Source of the DNA: Acidobacteriota bacterium
Lineage (GTDB): Bacteria > Acidobacteriota > Thermoanaerobaculia > Thermoanaerobaculales > Thermoanaerobaculaceae
Assembly: GCA_016213675.1 (NCBI GenBank)
Contig: JACQZW010000064.1
Coordinates: forward strand, 23,721-87,720
Length of the DNA: 64,000 nucleotides
Direction: 5' to 3'
The translations under genes were made by a program, and so were the position numbers. The notes beneath the pieces are model-generated. The model searched no databases, was not told where the DNA came from, and saw only the letters and a program-made list of their open reading frames with translations. Within the stretch, counting starts at the first letter, position 1, and every line of letters begins with the position of its first letter. Below are positions 42,236 to 51,490 of the stretch, piece after piece.

Positions 42236-45200
42236 TCAGTTCTCAGTTCCGTAGCGCCTGATGAACGCCCGTGCGGCGTCCAGGAAGCACTCCAGCGGCG
42301 GTCTCACCAGCCCGGCGCCGACCATGCCGACGCCCGGCTCCTTGTGGGCGATGCCGGTGTTCACGGCCGGGACGATGCCGGTTTCGACGATCTTCAGCAA
42401 GTCGAAGCCGGTCGGCGTCCCGCGGAAATCGAGCGCCGGGATCTGCCAGCCGTCGTTCTCCGCAAACGTGATCCCGTACATCCGCAACGTCGTCGCCACC
42501 GCGTCCTCGGGCGTCCCGCCCACGAAACGCACGATCGCCGGCGCCGCGGCCATCGCACAGCCGCCGATGCCCACCGTCTCCGTGATCACCGAGTCCCCGA
42601 TGTCCGGCGCCGCGTCCGCGGGACCGTAGCCGGGCAGGTACAACCCCTCCACCCGCGGCGAGGGCGCCGTGAACCACCGCTCGCCCAGCCCCGCGATCCG
42701 TACTCCGAAGTCCGTGCCGTTGCGCGCCATCGCCGCCACGATCGTCGACCACGGGATGTCTCGGATCGGGTCCACCGAGGCCTTCGCCGCGGCCATCGAC
42801 AGGTTGAGGAAGAAATGGTCGTTGCCGTGGATGAACTCGAAGACCCGCGCAACGTCCTCCGCGCCCGCCCCGCTCCGCGCCAGGTGCGGCGCCAGCTCGC
42901 GGAGCAGGAGCGACGTCGCGGCACGATTGCGGTTGTGCAGCTCGTCACCCATCTGCAACGCCTGCGCGATCAACGGGCGCAGCTCGATCGGTCCGTGACG
43001 CTCCAACGCCCGGCCCAGCACCGGCGCCAGGACGTCGCGCATCCAGCGCAACCGCTCCAGAACCTCCTCGCCGAACGCCCCGTAACGCAGGACCTTGCCC
43101 AGACCCTCGTTCAACGTCGCGAACGCCGCGCCGCCCGAAACCCCGTCTTCCACCACCCACACCGGCATCGAGGCCGTCACGACCCCCGCCATCGGACCCA
43201 CCGCCGCATGGTGGTGGCATGGCTCGAACGCGATCCTCCCCGACGCCGCCAGCGCCTCGGCCTCGGCCCGATCCCGGGCCAGGCCCTCGTGGAGCAGCCC
43301 GCCGACGACGGCGCCGCGCATCGGTCCGCACATCCGCTCCCAGGTCACGGGAGGCCCGGCATGCAGCACGAGGTCGCGGCGCATGCCGGGGATCTCGTCC
43401 AGCGCCCGGCCGATCCGCGCGACCCGCGGCCGCGCCGCCAGCAGCAGCTCCACCGCCCGCTGGTTCGCGTCGTGGATCTCCTTCCCGTGCCGCGCGACCA
43501 GGTCGTCCAGCCGCTCGGCGAGCGCCGCGTCGCCGGCCGCCGGCGGTCGCCAGTCGACATGCACCACCGGCACGCCGCGCTCGTGCAGCGCCTGCGCGAA
43601 CGACTCGAGACCGAGGTTGAGGACGCGGAGGGGAGAGGGGAGGGAGGGGAGGGAGGGCGCGGAGTCCGGATTCACCGCTGAGGCCCTTCGACGGGGCTCA
43701 GGGCAGGCGCTGAGGACGCTGAGAGGAACGCTGAGAGAAGACGATTCGGGGCAGCCGGGCCCGGGCTCCTGTTTCCCGGGCCCTGGCCCTTCGTCCCTGT
43801 GCTCTCTGCGTCCCTGCGCCTCTGCGCGAACCTGCCCTGAGCGAAGTCGAAGGGATCCACCTTCCCCCCTCCCCGCGGCGCCGGATGAAAGGCGCGAGGC
43901 GACGAGTGCGGCCAGGCGCGACGCGGACGCGTTGGCCGGCATCACCGCGACGCCCTCCGAACGCAGCTTCGCGACCTGCGCCGCGCGGTCCTGCGGATCG
44001 CGATCCGTTCCGACCACCGAGGCGATGACCGTCAGCGCTCCCCCGGCGCGTCGAGCGCCGTCCCGCATCCGCCGCACCGCCGGGAGCAACGCCCCGGCCG
44101 GGTCCGCGTGGGCGCCGTGGCCCAGCACCACGTCCAGCAGCACCACCGCGATCGCCGCATCGTCCGCCTCGGCCTCCATCCGCTCGGTGCGCACCGTCGG
44201 GTCGATCATCGGATGCGGCCGCCCGACCGTGAAGCAGTCGTCCCCGAGGTCGACGACCGAGTGGCCCTCGCTGCGCCGCGGGTCGGCGAGCCGCAGCCCC
44301 GCATCGGGATGGATGTTGCTGCGCACCTCCGCCAGGCGGTCGGAGAGGAGGAACAGCGCCTCGTCGCACAGCGTCCCGCCCGCGAAGTACCCGCGCACGA
44401 AACGCTGGGAGGACGACTTGCCTTCGCACTCCCGCGCCGCCAGCGCGTCCAGCTCCGCATCCGCCGCTGTCCCCTCGCCACGTTCGGTCGAATCCCCACG
44501 AAGCAGCGTCACGGCGTCACGCGCGGCGTCCTCCAGGGTCGCGGAGCGGACGACGTCCTTGGCCTCCCGGGTGCCCGTGGCGCGAGCTCCGCCCACGAAA
44601 TGCGCGACGCAGGGCTTGCCGCACGCCTGGAGCGCCTCCAGGACCCGCGCCGCGACCGCTGGGGCCGGCGGCTTGGAGACGGCGACGATCACCTTCGTAC
44701 CGGGGTCGGCGGCCAGGACGGCAATGCCCTGGAGGAACGTCCGCGCGCCCACCGGCACCGACAGGTCGCGCCCCCCGGTGCCGATCGCGTGGCTCACGCC
44801 CTCGCCCAGCCGGTCGATGCAGGCGCTCACCTCCTGGATGCCCGTCCCCGCCGCGCCCACGATGCCGATCGCACCGCGCCGCACCTCGTTGGCGAAGCAC
44901 AACGGCACGCCGTCCAGGATCGCCGTGCCGCAGTCGGGGCCCATCAGCAGCCGTCCGGCGGCGACGGCACGGGTCTTCAGCTCGACCTCCGCGTCGAGCG
45001 GCACGTTGTCGGAGAAGAGCATCACGTGCAGGCCGCAGGCCAGCGCCTTGCGCGCCTCGAGCGCGGCGTACCTTCCGGGCAGCGAGATCAACGCCACGTT
45101 CGCCTCGGGCAGCCCCGCCAGCGCTCCCGCCCGGCTCGGCGCGCGCGACAGCCCACCGCCCGCCGCGGGCACGCACCGCCGCGCCCGCAGCAGCTCGTCC

Positions 45201-45445
45201 AGCCGGCCCTCGACCGCGTCGCAGGCGCCCCCGTCGACCGCGTCGATCGCGACCACCAGATCGTTCGGACCCGCGCCGGCCGGTCCCTCCGTCCACCCCA
45301 GGTCGACCAGACGCTGGACGTTGTACGGCGTGGCCATGGCGACCACGACGTCGGCGACGCCCGCGCCGCCCTTGAGCGCGGCGCTGACCTGCATCAGCTT
45401 CACCGAGTCGTGGTACGAGTCCTTGCGGACGACGCAACGTCTCAT
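42236..45445 (-). CDS. fdrA: FdrA-DUF1116 (YlbE-like) fusion protein
   Basis: A 1069-residue protein if the ATG at 45445 (MRRCVVRKDSYHDSVKLM) is used; an ATG at 45460 is possible. Residues 1-520 follow FdrA, an acyl-CoA-synthetase-like protein with a CoA-binding-type Rossmann fold (IGIVGAAGTGIQEVS, HAIGTGGRDL). Residues about 600-1069 are DUF1116 (LNLGLESFAQALHERGVPVV, HVDWRPPAAGD, GYGPADAAPDIGDS). In E. coli these are separate genes (fdrA, ylbE) in the allantoin region, linked to oxamate carbamoyltransferase activity. Residues 531-587 are encoded by two inverted dispersed-repeat copies and the 120 bp between them. The linker therefore looks like former intergenic DNA. Confidence 0.83.
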   Translation of the reverse strand: MRRCVVRKDSYHDSVKLMQVSAALKGGAGVADVVVAMATPYNVQRLVDLGWTEGPAGAGPNDLVVAIDAVDGGACDAVEGRLDELLRARRCVPAAGGGLSRAPSRAGALAGLPEANVALISLPGRYAALEARKALACGLHVMLFSDNVPLDAEVELKTRAVAAGRLLMGPDCGTAILDGVPLCFANEVRRGAIGIVGAAGTGIQEVSACIDRLGEGVSHAIGTGGRDLSVPVGARTFLQGIAVLAADPGTKVIVAVSKPPAPAVAARVLEALQACGKPCVAHFVGGARATGTREAKDVVRSATLEDAARDAVTLLRGDSTERGEGTAADAELDALAARECEGKSSSQRFVRGYFAGGTLCDEALFLLSDRLAEVRSNIHPDAGLRLADPRRSEGHSVVDLGDDCFTVGRPHPMIDPTVRTERMEAEADDAAIAVVLLDVVLGHGAHADPAGALLPAVRRMRDGARRAGGALTVIASVVGTDRDPQDRAAQVAKLRSEGVAVMPANASASRLAALVASRLSSGAAGRGEGGSLRLRSGQVRAEAQGRREHRDEGPGPGKQEPGPGCPESSSLSVPLSVLSACPEPRRRASAVNPDSAPSLPSLPSPLRVLNLGLESFAQALHERGVPVVHVDWRPPAAGDAALAERLDDLVARHGKEIHDANQRAVELLLAARPRVARIGRALDEIPGMRRDLVLHAGPPVTWERMCGPMRGAVVGGLLHEGLARDRAEAEALAASGRIAFEPCHHHAAVGPMAGVVTASMPVWVVEDGVSGGAAFATLNEGLGKVLRYGAFGEEVLERLRWMRDVLAPVLGRALERHGPIELRPLIAQALQMGDELHNRNRAATSLLLRELAPHLARSGAGAEDVARVFEFIHGNDHFFLNLSMAAAKASVDPIRDIPWSTIVAAMARNGTDFGVRIAGLGERWFTAPSPRVEGLYLPGYGPADAAPDIGDSVITETVGIGGCAMAAAPAIVRFVGGTPEDAVATTLRMYGITFAENDGWQIPALDFRGTPTGFDLLKIVETGIVPAVNTGIAHKEPGVGMVGAGLVRPPLECFLDAARAFIRRYGTEN
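43684..43854. repeat. Inverted pair of dispersed-repeat units inside the FdrA-DUF1116 gene
   Basis: CCCTTCGACGGGGCTCAGGG plus CAGG (43684-43707) is the reverse orientation of the unit at 43831-43854 (CCTGCCCTGAGCGAAG then TCGAAGGG). They bracket sequence with a CTCTGCGTCCCTGCGCCTC motif. The whole interval is 171 bp (57 codons) and keeps the reading frame. Confidence 0.85.
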
Positions 45446-45466
45446 GACGCACGACCCCATCGGTGT

Positions 45467-47848
45467 TCATCGGTGTTCATCGGTGGTTTTCTTCCGCCCG
45501 GCCTTCTTGATCGCCAGGTAGACCCGCTCCGGATTCAGCGGCAGCTCGAAGAAGTCGATGCCCAGCGCGTCGGCCAGCGCGTTGCCGATCGCCCCGGGGA
45601 TCGAGATCATCGGGTGCTCGGCCACGCCCCGCGCGCCGTAGGGCCCGTCGAGCTGCGGCGTCTCCACGATGTGCTGCGACATCCGCCGCGGGATGTCCTT
45701 CGCCGTCGGGATCTTGTAGTCGACGAAGCCCGCGTTGCGGAACCGGCCCTGCGCGTCGAACAGGAACTCCTCGGAGACCGCCGAGCCGATGCCCTGGACC
45801 ACGCCGCCGATGATCTGCGTCACCACCTGCTGCCGGTTCAGCGTCTTGCCCACGTCGAAGGCCGACGCGAGATGGAGGATCTCGATGTCGCCCGTCGCCG
45901 TGTCGACCTCCAGCTCCACCGCGTGCGCGCCGTACGTCCAGTCCAGCGCCGGACGGCCCTGGCCGGTCTCCGGGTCGAGGTGCGTCAGGCCCTGGGCGAT
46001 GTAGCGCCCGCGGCCGATCACCGGACCGCCGATCGAGTTGCCGTTGGGATAGGTGTAGCCCATCACGAGCCGCCGGTAGTCGAGCGACGAGCCGGGATTG
46101 TGGACGACGGACACCTTCCCGTCCGCACAGACCAGCTCCGATTCCGGCGCGTGCAGCACCTGCGCCGCGACCGCCCTGAGCTGCGCCAGGCAGTCGCGCG
46201 CGGCATCGATCACCGCGTTGCCGCCCATGAACGCGAACCGGCTCGCCACCGTCTGCCAGTCGTACGGCGTGAAGTCCGTGTCGCACTCCCACACCACGTG
46301 GATGCGGTCGACCGGCAGCCCCAGCTCCTCCGCCGCGATCTGCGCCAGCGCCGTGTACGTGCCCTGGCCGTAGTCGACCCCCGAGACCAGGAGATCCACC
46401 GAGGCATCCTCGTTGAACTTGAGGATCGCGCTGCACGACGTGAACACGGGCATCGCGGGCGCCTTGTGCAGCAGGGCCAGGCCGCGACCGCGACGCCTCG
46501 TGCCCCCGGGGGCGGGCCCGGACCGCGGCTCGCCCCAGCCGACCGCCTTCGCCGCCGCCTCCAGGCACAGGTCCGGACGGCCGGGGTTCGCCGTCACCTC
46601 CTCGCCCGTGATCGTCGTCGACCCCGCGCGCAGGCAGTTGCCGATGCGGATCGCGTACGGGTCCAGCGCCAGCTCGCGGGCGATGAGGTCCAGGTTGCGC
46701 TCGATGCCCCACAGCACCTCGAGGTGCCCGAAGCCGCGGTAGGCCGTGCCGAAGGTCTTGTTCGTGTAGACCACGAGCGAATCGATGTGGCAGTTCGGGA
46801 TGTCGTACGGGCCGGCGCCGGAATACGCCGCGGCGCGACCGACGTTGACGCCGTAGTCGGCATACGCGCCCGCGTCCCAGAGATACTCCACCTCCAGGGC
46901 CGTGATCCGTCCGTCGTTCCGGACGCCGGTGCGGATCCGGCTGCGCAGGCCCTGCCGCGAAGGCATCGTGTGGAACGCCTCCTCGCGCGAGATCGTCAGC
47001 TTCACGGGCCGCCCGTCGGCCTTCCGGGAAAGACAGTAGACCAGCGGCTCGAGGTGGATGCCGGCCTTGCCGCCGAAACCGCCCCCGACGTACGGCACCC
47101 GCACGTGGATCCGCGACAGCGGGATGCCGAAGCACACCGAGAAGAGCTGGCGCACCGTGTACGGCGACTGGGCCGAGCTCACGATCTCCACGCGGCCGTC
47201 GGGCAACGCCTGCACGATCGCCGTGTGGGTCTCCAGGAACGCGTGCTGCACCGGCGGGTTGGAGAAGGCATGCTCGAACGTCCGGTCCGCCGCGCGGAAC
47301 CCCGCCAAGAGGTCGCCCTTGCGGATCTTCTGGTGGTGCGCGACGTTGGTCCCGGGCCTCGGGAAGAACACGCCCTTCATCCGGCCGTACTCGGCCAGGC
47401 CGGGATGGACCAGCGGCGCGTCCGGCGCCAGCGCGGCAACCGGGTCGAGCACCGCCGGCAGCGGCTCGTACTCGATCCGGATCCGCTCGCACGCCTCCTC
47501 CGCCGCCAGCTCCGTCTCCGCCGCGACCGCCGCGACCGCCTCGCCGCAATAGCGCACGACGTCCCGCGCCAGGATGCTCTTGTCAATCATGTACAGGCCG
47601 ACCTTGTACGGCAGGTCGGCGCCGACCAGCACGGCCCGGACGCCGGGCACCTGCTCCGCCTCGCCCGTGTCGACCCGCACGATGCGGGCCGACGCGTGTG
47701 GCGACGTCTTGATCCTCGCGAAGAGCATCCCCGGCCAGGCCATGTCGTGGACGTACGTCGCGCAGCCGCGGACCTTGGCCTCGCCGTCGATGCGCGGCAC
47801 GGGACGCCCGACCCACCGCAGCTCCCGATCGTTCGCTCGCGACGTCAT
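45467..47848 (-). CDS. Xanthine dehydrogenase-family molybdopterin-binding subunit
   Basis: A 793-residue large subunit. The N-terminal Ald_Xan_dh_C domain is WVGRPVPRIDGEAKVRGCAT. The molybdenum-binding domain has VGGGFGGK, GTAYRGFGHLE and a C-terminal GARGVAEHP where Glu is the usual catalytic base. It would hydroxylate a purine or other aromatic N-heterocycle using Mo-cofactor and water. It overlaps the Fe-S subunit gene by 4 bp. The last codons (KKTTDEHR) are encoded by a CCGATGAACA-type repeat that also provides the stop. Confidence 0.9.
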   Translation of the reverse strand: MTSRANDRELRWVGRPVPRIDGEAKVRGCATYVHDMAWPGMLFARIKTSPHASARIVRVDTGEAEQVPGVRAVLVGADLPYKVGLYMIDKSILARDVVRYCGEAVAAVAAETELAAEEACERIRIEYEPLPAVLDPVAALAPDAPLVHPGLAEYGRMKGVFFPRPGTNVAHHQKIRKGDLLAGFRAADRTFEHAFSNPPVQHAFLETHTAIVQALPDGRVEIVSSAQSPYTVRQLFSVCFGIPLSRIHVRVPYVGGGFGGKAGIHLEPLVYCLSRKADGRPVKLTISREEAFHTMPSRQGLRSRIRTGVRNDGRITALEVEYLWDAGAYADYGVNVGRAAAYSGAGPYDIPNCHIDSLVVYTNKTFGTAYRGFGHLEVLWGIERNLDLIARELALDPYAIRIGNCLRAGSTTITGEEVTANPGRPDLCLEAAAKAVGWGEPRSGPAPGGTRRRGRGLALLHKAPAMPVFTSCSAILKFNEDASVDLLVSGVDYGQGTYTALAQIAAEELGLPVDRIHVVWECDTDFTPYDWQTVASRFAFMGGNAVIDAARDCLAQLRAVAAQVLHAPESELVCADGKVSVVHNPGSSLDYRRLVMGYTYPNGNSIGGPVIGRGRYIAQGLTHLDPETGQGRPALDWTYGAHAVELEVDTATGDIEILHLASAFDVGKTLNRQQVVTQIIGGVVQGIGSAVSEEFLFDAQGRFRNAGFVDYKIPTAKDIPRRMSQHIVETPQLDGPYGARGVAEHPMISIPGAIGNALADALGIDFFELPLNPERVYLAIKKAGRKKTTDEHR

Positions 47849-48387
47849 GGCCCGCGACCCTCCCCCGCGCCGGCGGAGGCGGCAGGAGGAACCACGGACC
47901 CCTCCGCCGCCTCCTCCTCCGCCGCCGCCGCGATCGCGTCGATCACCGGCTCGTAGCCCGTGCAGCGACAGAGGTTGCCCGCGATCGCCTCGACGATCTC
48001 CTCCCGCGACGGGCGCGGATTCCGCCGCAGGAGCGCACGCGCCGAAAGCACCATCCCCGGCGTGCAGAAGCCGCACTGCAGCGCCGCGTGGTCGATGAAG
48101 GCCCGCTGCAACGCCGACAACGAGCCGTCCGGCCGCGCCTCGCCCTCGATCGTCCCCAGCTCCCGGCCGTCCGCCTCCACCGCCAGCACCAGGCACGCGT
48201 TCACCGCCCGGCCGTCGAGCAGCACGGTGCACGCACCGCACTCGCCCACGCCGCAGCCCTCCTTCGCGCCGGTCAGGTACAGGCGCTCCTTCAGCGCCGC
48301 GAGCAGCGTCTCGTGCGCCGCCACCTCGATCGAGCGCGGCTTGCCGTTGACCACCAGCCGGATCGTCCGGCGCGTCGCCTCCATCAC
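47845..48387 (-). CDS. Xanthine dehydrogenase-family 2Fe-2S subunit
   Basis: A 180-residue small subunit. The plant-type 2Fe-2S motif is CGVGECGACTVLLDG, and the second cluster is QCGFCTPGM with NLCRCTGY. These pass electrons from the molybdenum centre to FAD. The GTG at 48387 and the ATG at 48384 are both possible starts. The C-terminal Ala/Glu-rich tail of 30 residues is an addition to the usual family length. Confidence 0.92.
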   Translation of the reverse strand: MMEATRRTIRLVVNGKPRSIEVAAHETLLAALKERLYLTGAKEGCGVGECGACTVLLDGRAVNACLVLAVEADGRELGTIEGEARPDGSLSALQRAFIDHAALQCGFCTPGMVLSARALLRRNPRPSREEIVEAIAGNLCRCTGYEPVIDAIAAAAEEEAAEGSVVPPAASAGAGEGRGP

Positions 48388-48393
48388 GGCCCC

Positions 48394-49245
48394 CTACCCC
48401 GCCCCCGCCGCAAGCTCGGCAAGCATCCCGGTCACGAACCGCTTCGCCATGTCCGTGCGGTACTCGGCGCTCCCGCGGTTGTCCGAAATCGGCCGCAGCG
48501 CCGCCGCCACGCGCGCCCACGCCGCCTCGATCCACGGGGCGCCGGCGGCGCCGCGGGAGGGGAGGAGATCGTCGAGCGCGAAGACCAGCGGCACCGGGGC
48601 GCAGGCGCCGACCGCCAGCCGCAGCGTTCCGGCGTCCGGACAGGCGCACGCGGCGGCGTTGACCACCGCCAGATCGTGCCCGCGGACCCGCTGGCGCTTG
48701 CGGAACCGCCCCCGCGACACCGCCGCCCGCGGGGGAATCTCGACCCCCAGCACCCACTCGCCCGGCCCCAGCGCCGTCCGCTTCACGCCGGCGAAAAACC
48801 CGTCCAGCGGGACGGTTGCCTCGCCGCCGTCGGTCCTCCGCACCCGCACCGACGCGCCCAGCGCCAGCAGCGGCGGCGCCGTGTCGGCGGCGGGCGAGGC
48901 GTGGCAGAGGTTGCCGGCCAGCGTCGCGCGGTTGCGCACCTGGTGCGTGCCCACGCTCACCGCCGCCTCCCGCAGGAAGTCCGGCGCGCCCGCCTCGCCC
49001 GCGACGCGGTTCAGCGTGACGGACGCGCCGACGAACGACGGGCCCCCGCCGCCGTCGAAGCGGCACTCGTCCAAGCCCTCGACGCGCTTCAGGTCGAGCA
49101 CCACGGCGGGGCGCACCACGCCCGCACGCATGTCGACCAGGAGGTCGGTGCCGCCGGCGAGCAGCGCGGCGCCGGGATGCGCCAGCAGCAGCTCCGTGAC
49201 CTCGCGCGGCGTTCGCGGAGCGTGATACTCGAACGGTCGAATCAT
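48394..49245 (-). CDS. Xanthine dehydrogenase-family FAD-binding subunit
   Basis: A 283-residue medium subunit. FAD-binding motifs are AGGTDLLVDMRAG near residues 29-41 and VGTHQVRNRATLAGNLCHAS near 96-115, the latter being the signature of the family. The C-terminal CO_dh_flav_C domain begins near GRFRKRQRVRGHDLAVVNAA. Together with the two downstream subunit genes it forms a complete three-subunit hydroxylase. It lies 19 bp downstream of the isochorismatase-like gene. Confidence 0.9.
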   Translation of the reverse strand: MIRPFEYHAPRTPREVTELLLAHPGAALLAGGTDLLVDMRAGVVRPAVVLDLKRVEGLDECRFDGGGGPSFVGASVTLNRVAGEAGAPDFLREAAVSVGTHQVRNRATLAGNLCHASPAADTAPPLLALGASVRVRRTDGGEATVPLDGFFAGVKRTALGPGEWVLGVEIPPRAAVSRGRFRKRQRVRGHDLAVVNAAACACPDAGTLRLAVGACAPVPLVFALDDLLPSRGAAGAPWIEAAWARVAAALRPISDNRGSAEYRTDMAKRFVTGMLAELAAGAG

Positions 49246-49264
49246 GGGACCCCTCTCGGCGCCG

Positions 49265-49888
49265 CTAGCGGCCCTCGTCGTCCGCGGCGGCCCACTCCTT
49301 GAACGTCGGCAGCAGCGCCTTGAACGCCGCCGTGTCGGAGCGGCCAAGCAGCTCGTAGGCCGTCATCTCGGCGGTGGAGACCACCGCCCCGGCCCGAGTG
49401 ATGCGGCCGAGGCCGCGCTCCCAATCCAGCACCGCGCGCGAGGAGACGGCGTCCGCGGCGACGTGGACGCCGTACCCGGCGGCGAGGGCGTCGAGCGTGG
49501 TCTGCAGGACGCAGATGTGGGTCTCGCACCCGGCCACGAGGATCGTCGGCCGCCGGCACGCCACCACCGCCTCGCGCACCGCCTCGTCCCCCAGGCACGA
49601 GAAGATGTCCTTGCGCAGCCTGGCGTGGCCGGGCAGGCGTTCCAGCTCCGACGCGATCTCCGGCACCGTCGCCCCGATCCGCTCCGGGTTGTGCTCGGTC
49701 ACCACGACCGGGATTCCCAGCACCCCGGCCGTCCGCAGGAGCAGCCGCGTCGCTCGCAGCACGCGGCCCTTGTGCCGGAGGAACGGGACGAACTTTTCCT
49801 GGAGGTCGATCACCAGGAGCTGGCAGTCGTTCGCGTCGAGCCGGCGACCCCAGACGCCCGATTTCGTTCTCCGCCTCCGCACCGCCAT
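49265..49888 (-). CDS. Isochorismatase-family cysteine hydrolase
   Basis: A 207-residue hydrolase. The catalytic triad is visible as Asp28 (LLVIDLQEKF), Lys93 (RLRKDIFSCLG) and Cys126 (VAGCETHICV), with the conserved cis-peptide before the Cys region. Members hydrolyse amides such as nicotinamide, N-carbamoylsarcosine or ureidoacrylate. As the first gene of the hydroxylase cluster it probably removes an amino or carbamoyl group from a pathway intermediate. Confidence 0.88.
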   Translation of the reverse strand: MAVRRRRTKSGVWGRRLDANDCQLLVIDLQEKFVPFLRHKGRVLRATRLLLRTAGVLGIPVVVTEHNPERIGATVPEIASELERLPGHARLRKDIFSCLGDEAVREAVVACRRPTILVAGCETHICVLQTTLDALAAGYGVHVAADAVSSRAVLDWERGLGRITRAGAVVSTAEMTAYELLGRSDTAAFKALLPTFKEWAAADDEGR

Positions 49889-49913
49889 CGGCCTGGCTCC
49901 CTTCGTCCCGGCG

Positions 49914-51428
49914 TCAGCGCCGGGCCCCCTTGCGCAGGTGCGCCGGGATCTCGTCGCGCCGGAAGACGTCCTTCTCCGTCTCGCGGCGCCGGATCACGGC
50001 GGCCTCGGCGCCCGTGACCAGGACCGCGGCCGGGCGCGGCATCGCGTTGAAGTTCGAGCACGAGACTTCCTGGTAGGCGCCGGTGTCGAGGAACGCGAAG
50101 ACGTCGTCGACCTCCAGCCGCGGGGCGCGGATCGTCGGCATCAGCCGGTCGCCGTAGCAGCTCCGGCCCACGACGTCGACCTTCTCCACCGCGGGTGCGT
50201 CGGCCTTGTTCGCCACCCGGAAGTCGTGCAGGTGGTGCTCGTATCGCCCGCCCGTGAACCAGAACTCCGTCGTGTCCAGCGCCGCGATCTTCCACCGGAT
50301 CGGACGCTCGGTGCTCTTCAGGGCGCGGACGGTGGCCAGGTGGATCCCCGCGTTGCCGTGGATCGAGCGCCCGGGCTCGAGCTGCAGCGTCACGCCGGCG
50401 GTGGGGATGCCGTGCCGTCCCAGCTCGCGCCGCAACGTCGCCGTGCACGCCGCGGCGTAGGCCTCGATCGTCGGCGCCGGGCGGTCGTTGGGCGCCATCG
50501 CCACGGCATCGATGAGCGGCGCGAGCGCCGCGTAGCGGCGCGCGCTCCCCAGGTGCTGCAACGCGCGGGACAACGCGTACAGGGCGCCGAGCTGCGCCGG
50601 CGCCGTGTAGTCCGTGGCGGCGTTGTGCGGATCGCGCGGGATGGCGAAGCCGCCGCCGATGTCGATCTCGCGCGGCCGATAGCCGCCGAGCAGCTCGCAG
50701 GTGCGCGCGATCTCCGCGGCGTACGTGCGCATCTGCTCCTCCCAGTACCGCGTCGACGGGTGGTGGCGGCCGTGGTGCTGGTGGAAGCCCACCAGCTCGA
50801 CGTGCTTCGCCGCCCGCAGCCGCGGCACGATCGCCCGGATCTCGTTCCACGACAGCCCGCCCTTGTACGCGATGGCCGCGATGTCCGTCGGCACCAGCCC
50901 CTCGGGCACGAAGTTGCTGGCATCGATGAACCCGGAAAGGACCGGCTTGAGGCGCAGGCGGACCTGCGCCGTCTTCCCCGCCTCCGCCGCCGCCCGCTCG
51001 ATCCGCTCCAGCTCGTCCTCCGCGTCGATCGTCAGCCGCACCCCCGCCTCGACGCTGCGCCGGATGTGGCGGTCGTCCTTGGGCACGCCGTTGACCGAGA
51101 TGAACTGCGGCTCGAAGCCGACCTTGAGCGCCACGGCCAGCTCGCCGGCCGAGTACACGTCGCAGCCGCAGCCCTCGGAGGCCAGCACGCGCTGCACCGC
51201 CGTGATCCAGTTCGCCTTGGCCGCCGGCATCACCTTCACCGGCCCGTCCGGCCAGCCGCGCGCGAACGCCTCGCGGAACCGCCTCACGTTGCGCCGGAGC
51301 TGGTCCTCCGAGACGACGAACAAGGGCGAGCCGAACCGCCGCACCAGCTCGACCGCGTCCTGCTCCTCGATCCACAGCCGTCCGTCCCGCACCGACAGGC
51401 AATCGTCCAGTCGTCGAATGTCGGTCAT
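49914..51428 (-). CDS. PLP-dependent Orn/DAP/Arg decarboxylase family 2 (type III) protein, diaminopimelate decarboxylase-like
   Basis: A 504-residue alanine-racemase-fold enzyme. The PLP lysine is Lys71 in VMPAAKANW. Phosphate-binding Gly-rich loops are DIGGGFAIPRD and LEPGRSIHG. The active-site Cys motif from the other subunit is VGRSCYGDRL. It should decarboxylate a diamino acid such as meso-diaminopimelate, ornithine or a related substrate; LysA itself is usually shorter (about 420 residues), so a biosynthetic variant is possible. It begins independently of the hydroxylase cluster, 25 bp upstream of the isochorismatase gene and on the same strand. Confidence 0.82.
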   Translation of the reverse strand: MTDIRRLDDCLSVRDGRLWIEEQDAVELVRRFGSPLFVVSEDQLRRNVRRFREAFARGWPDGPVKVMPAAKANWITAVQRVLASEGCGCDVYSAGELAVALKVGFEPQFISVNGVPKDDRHIRRSVEAGVRLTIDAEDELERIERAAAEAGKTAQVRLRLKPVLSGFIDASNFVPEGLVPTDIAAIAYKGGLSWNEIRAIVPRLRAAKHVELVGFHQHHGRHHPSTRYWEEQMRTYAAEIARTCELLGGYRPREIDIGGGFAIPRDPHNAATDYTAPAQLGALYALSRALQHLGSARRYAALAPLIDAVAMAPNDRPAPTIEAYAAACTATLRRELGRHGIPTAGVTLQLEPGRSIHGNAGIHLATVRALKSTERPIRWKIAALDTTEFWFTGGRYEHHLHDFRVANKADAPAVEKVDVVGRSCYGDRLMPTIRAPRLEVDDVFAFLDTGAYQEVSCSNFNAMPRPAAVLVTGAEAAVIRRRETEKDVFRRDEIPAHLRKGARR

Positions 51429-51490
51429 GCGCCGAGTGTGGACGAACCGGCGGAGTTGGGCAATTGGATCTTCGTCGCCGGTCGCCGGGC

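Noticed and set aside
44108..47956. A 1282-codon plus-strand frame across FdrA and XDH genes
   Set aside because: It is antisense to two well-recognised enzymes and has no recognisable domain.
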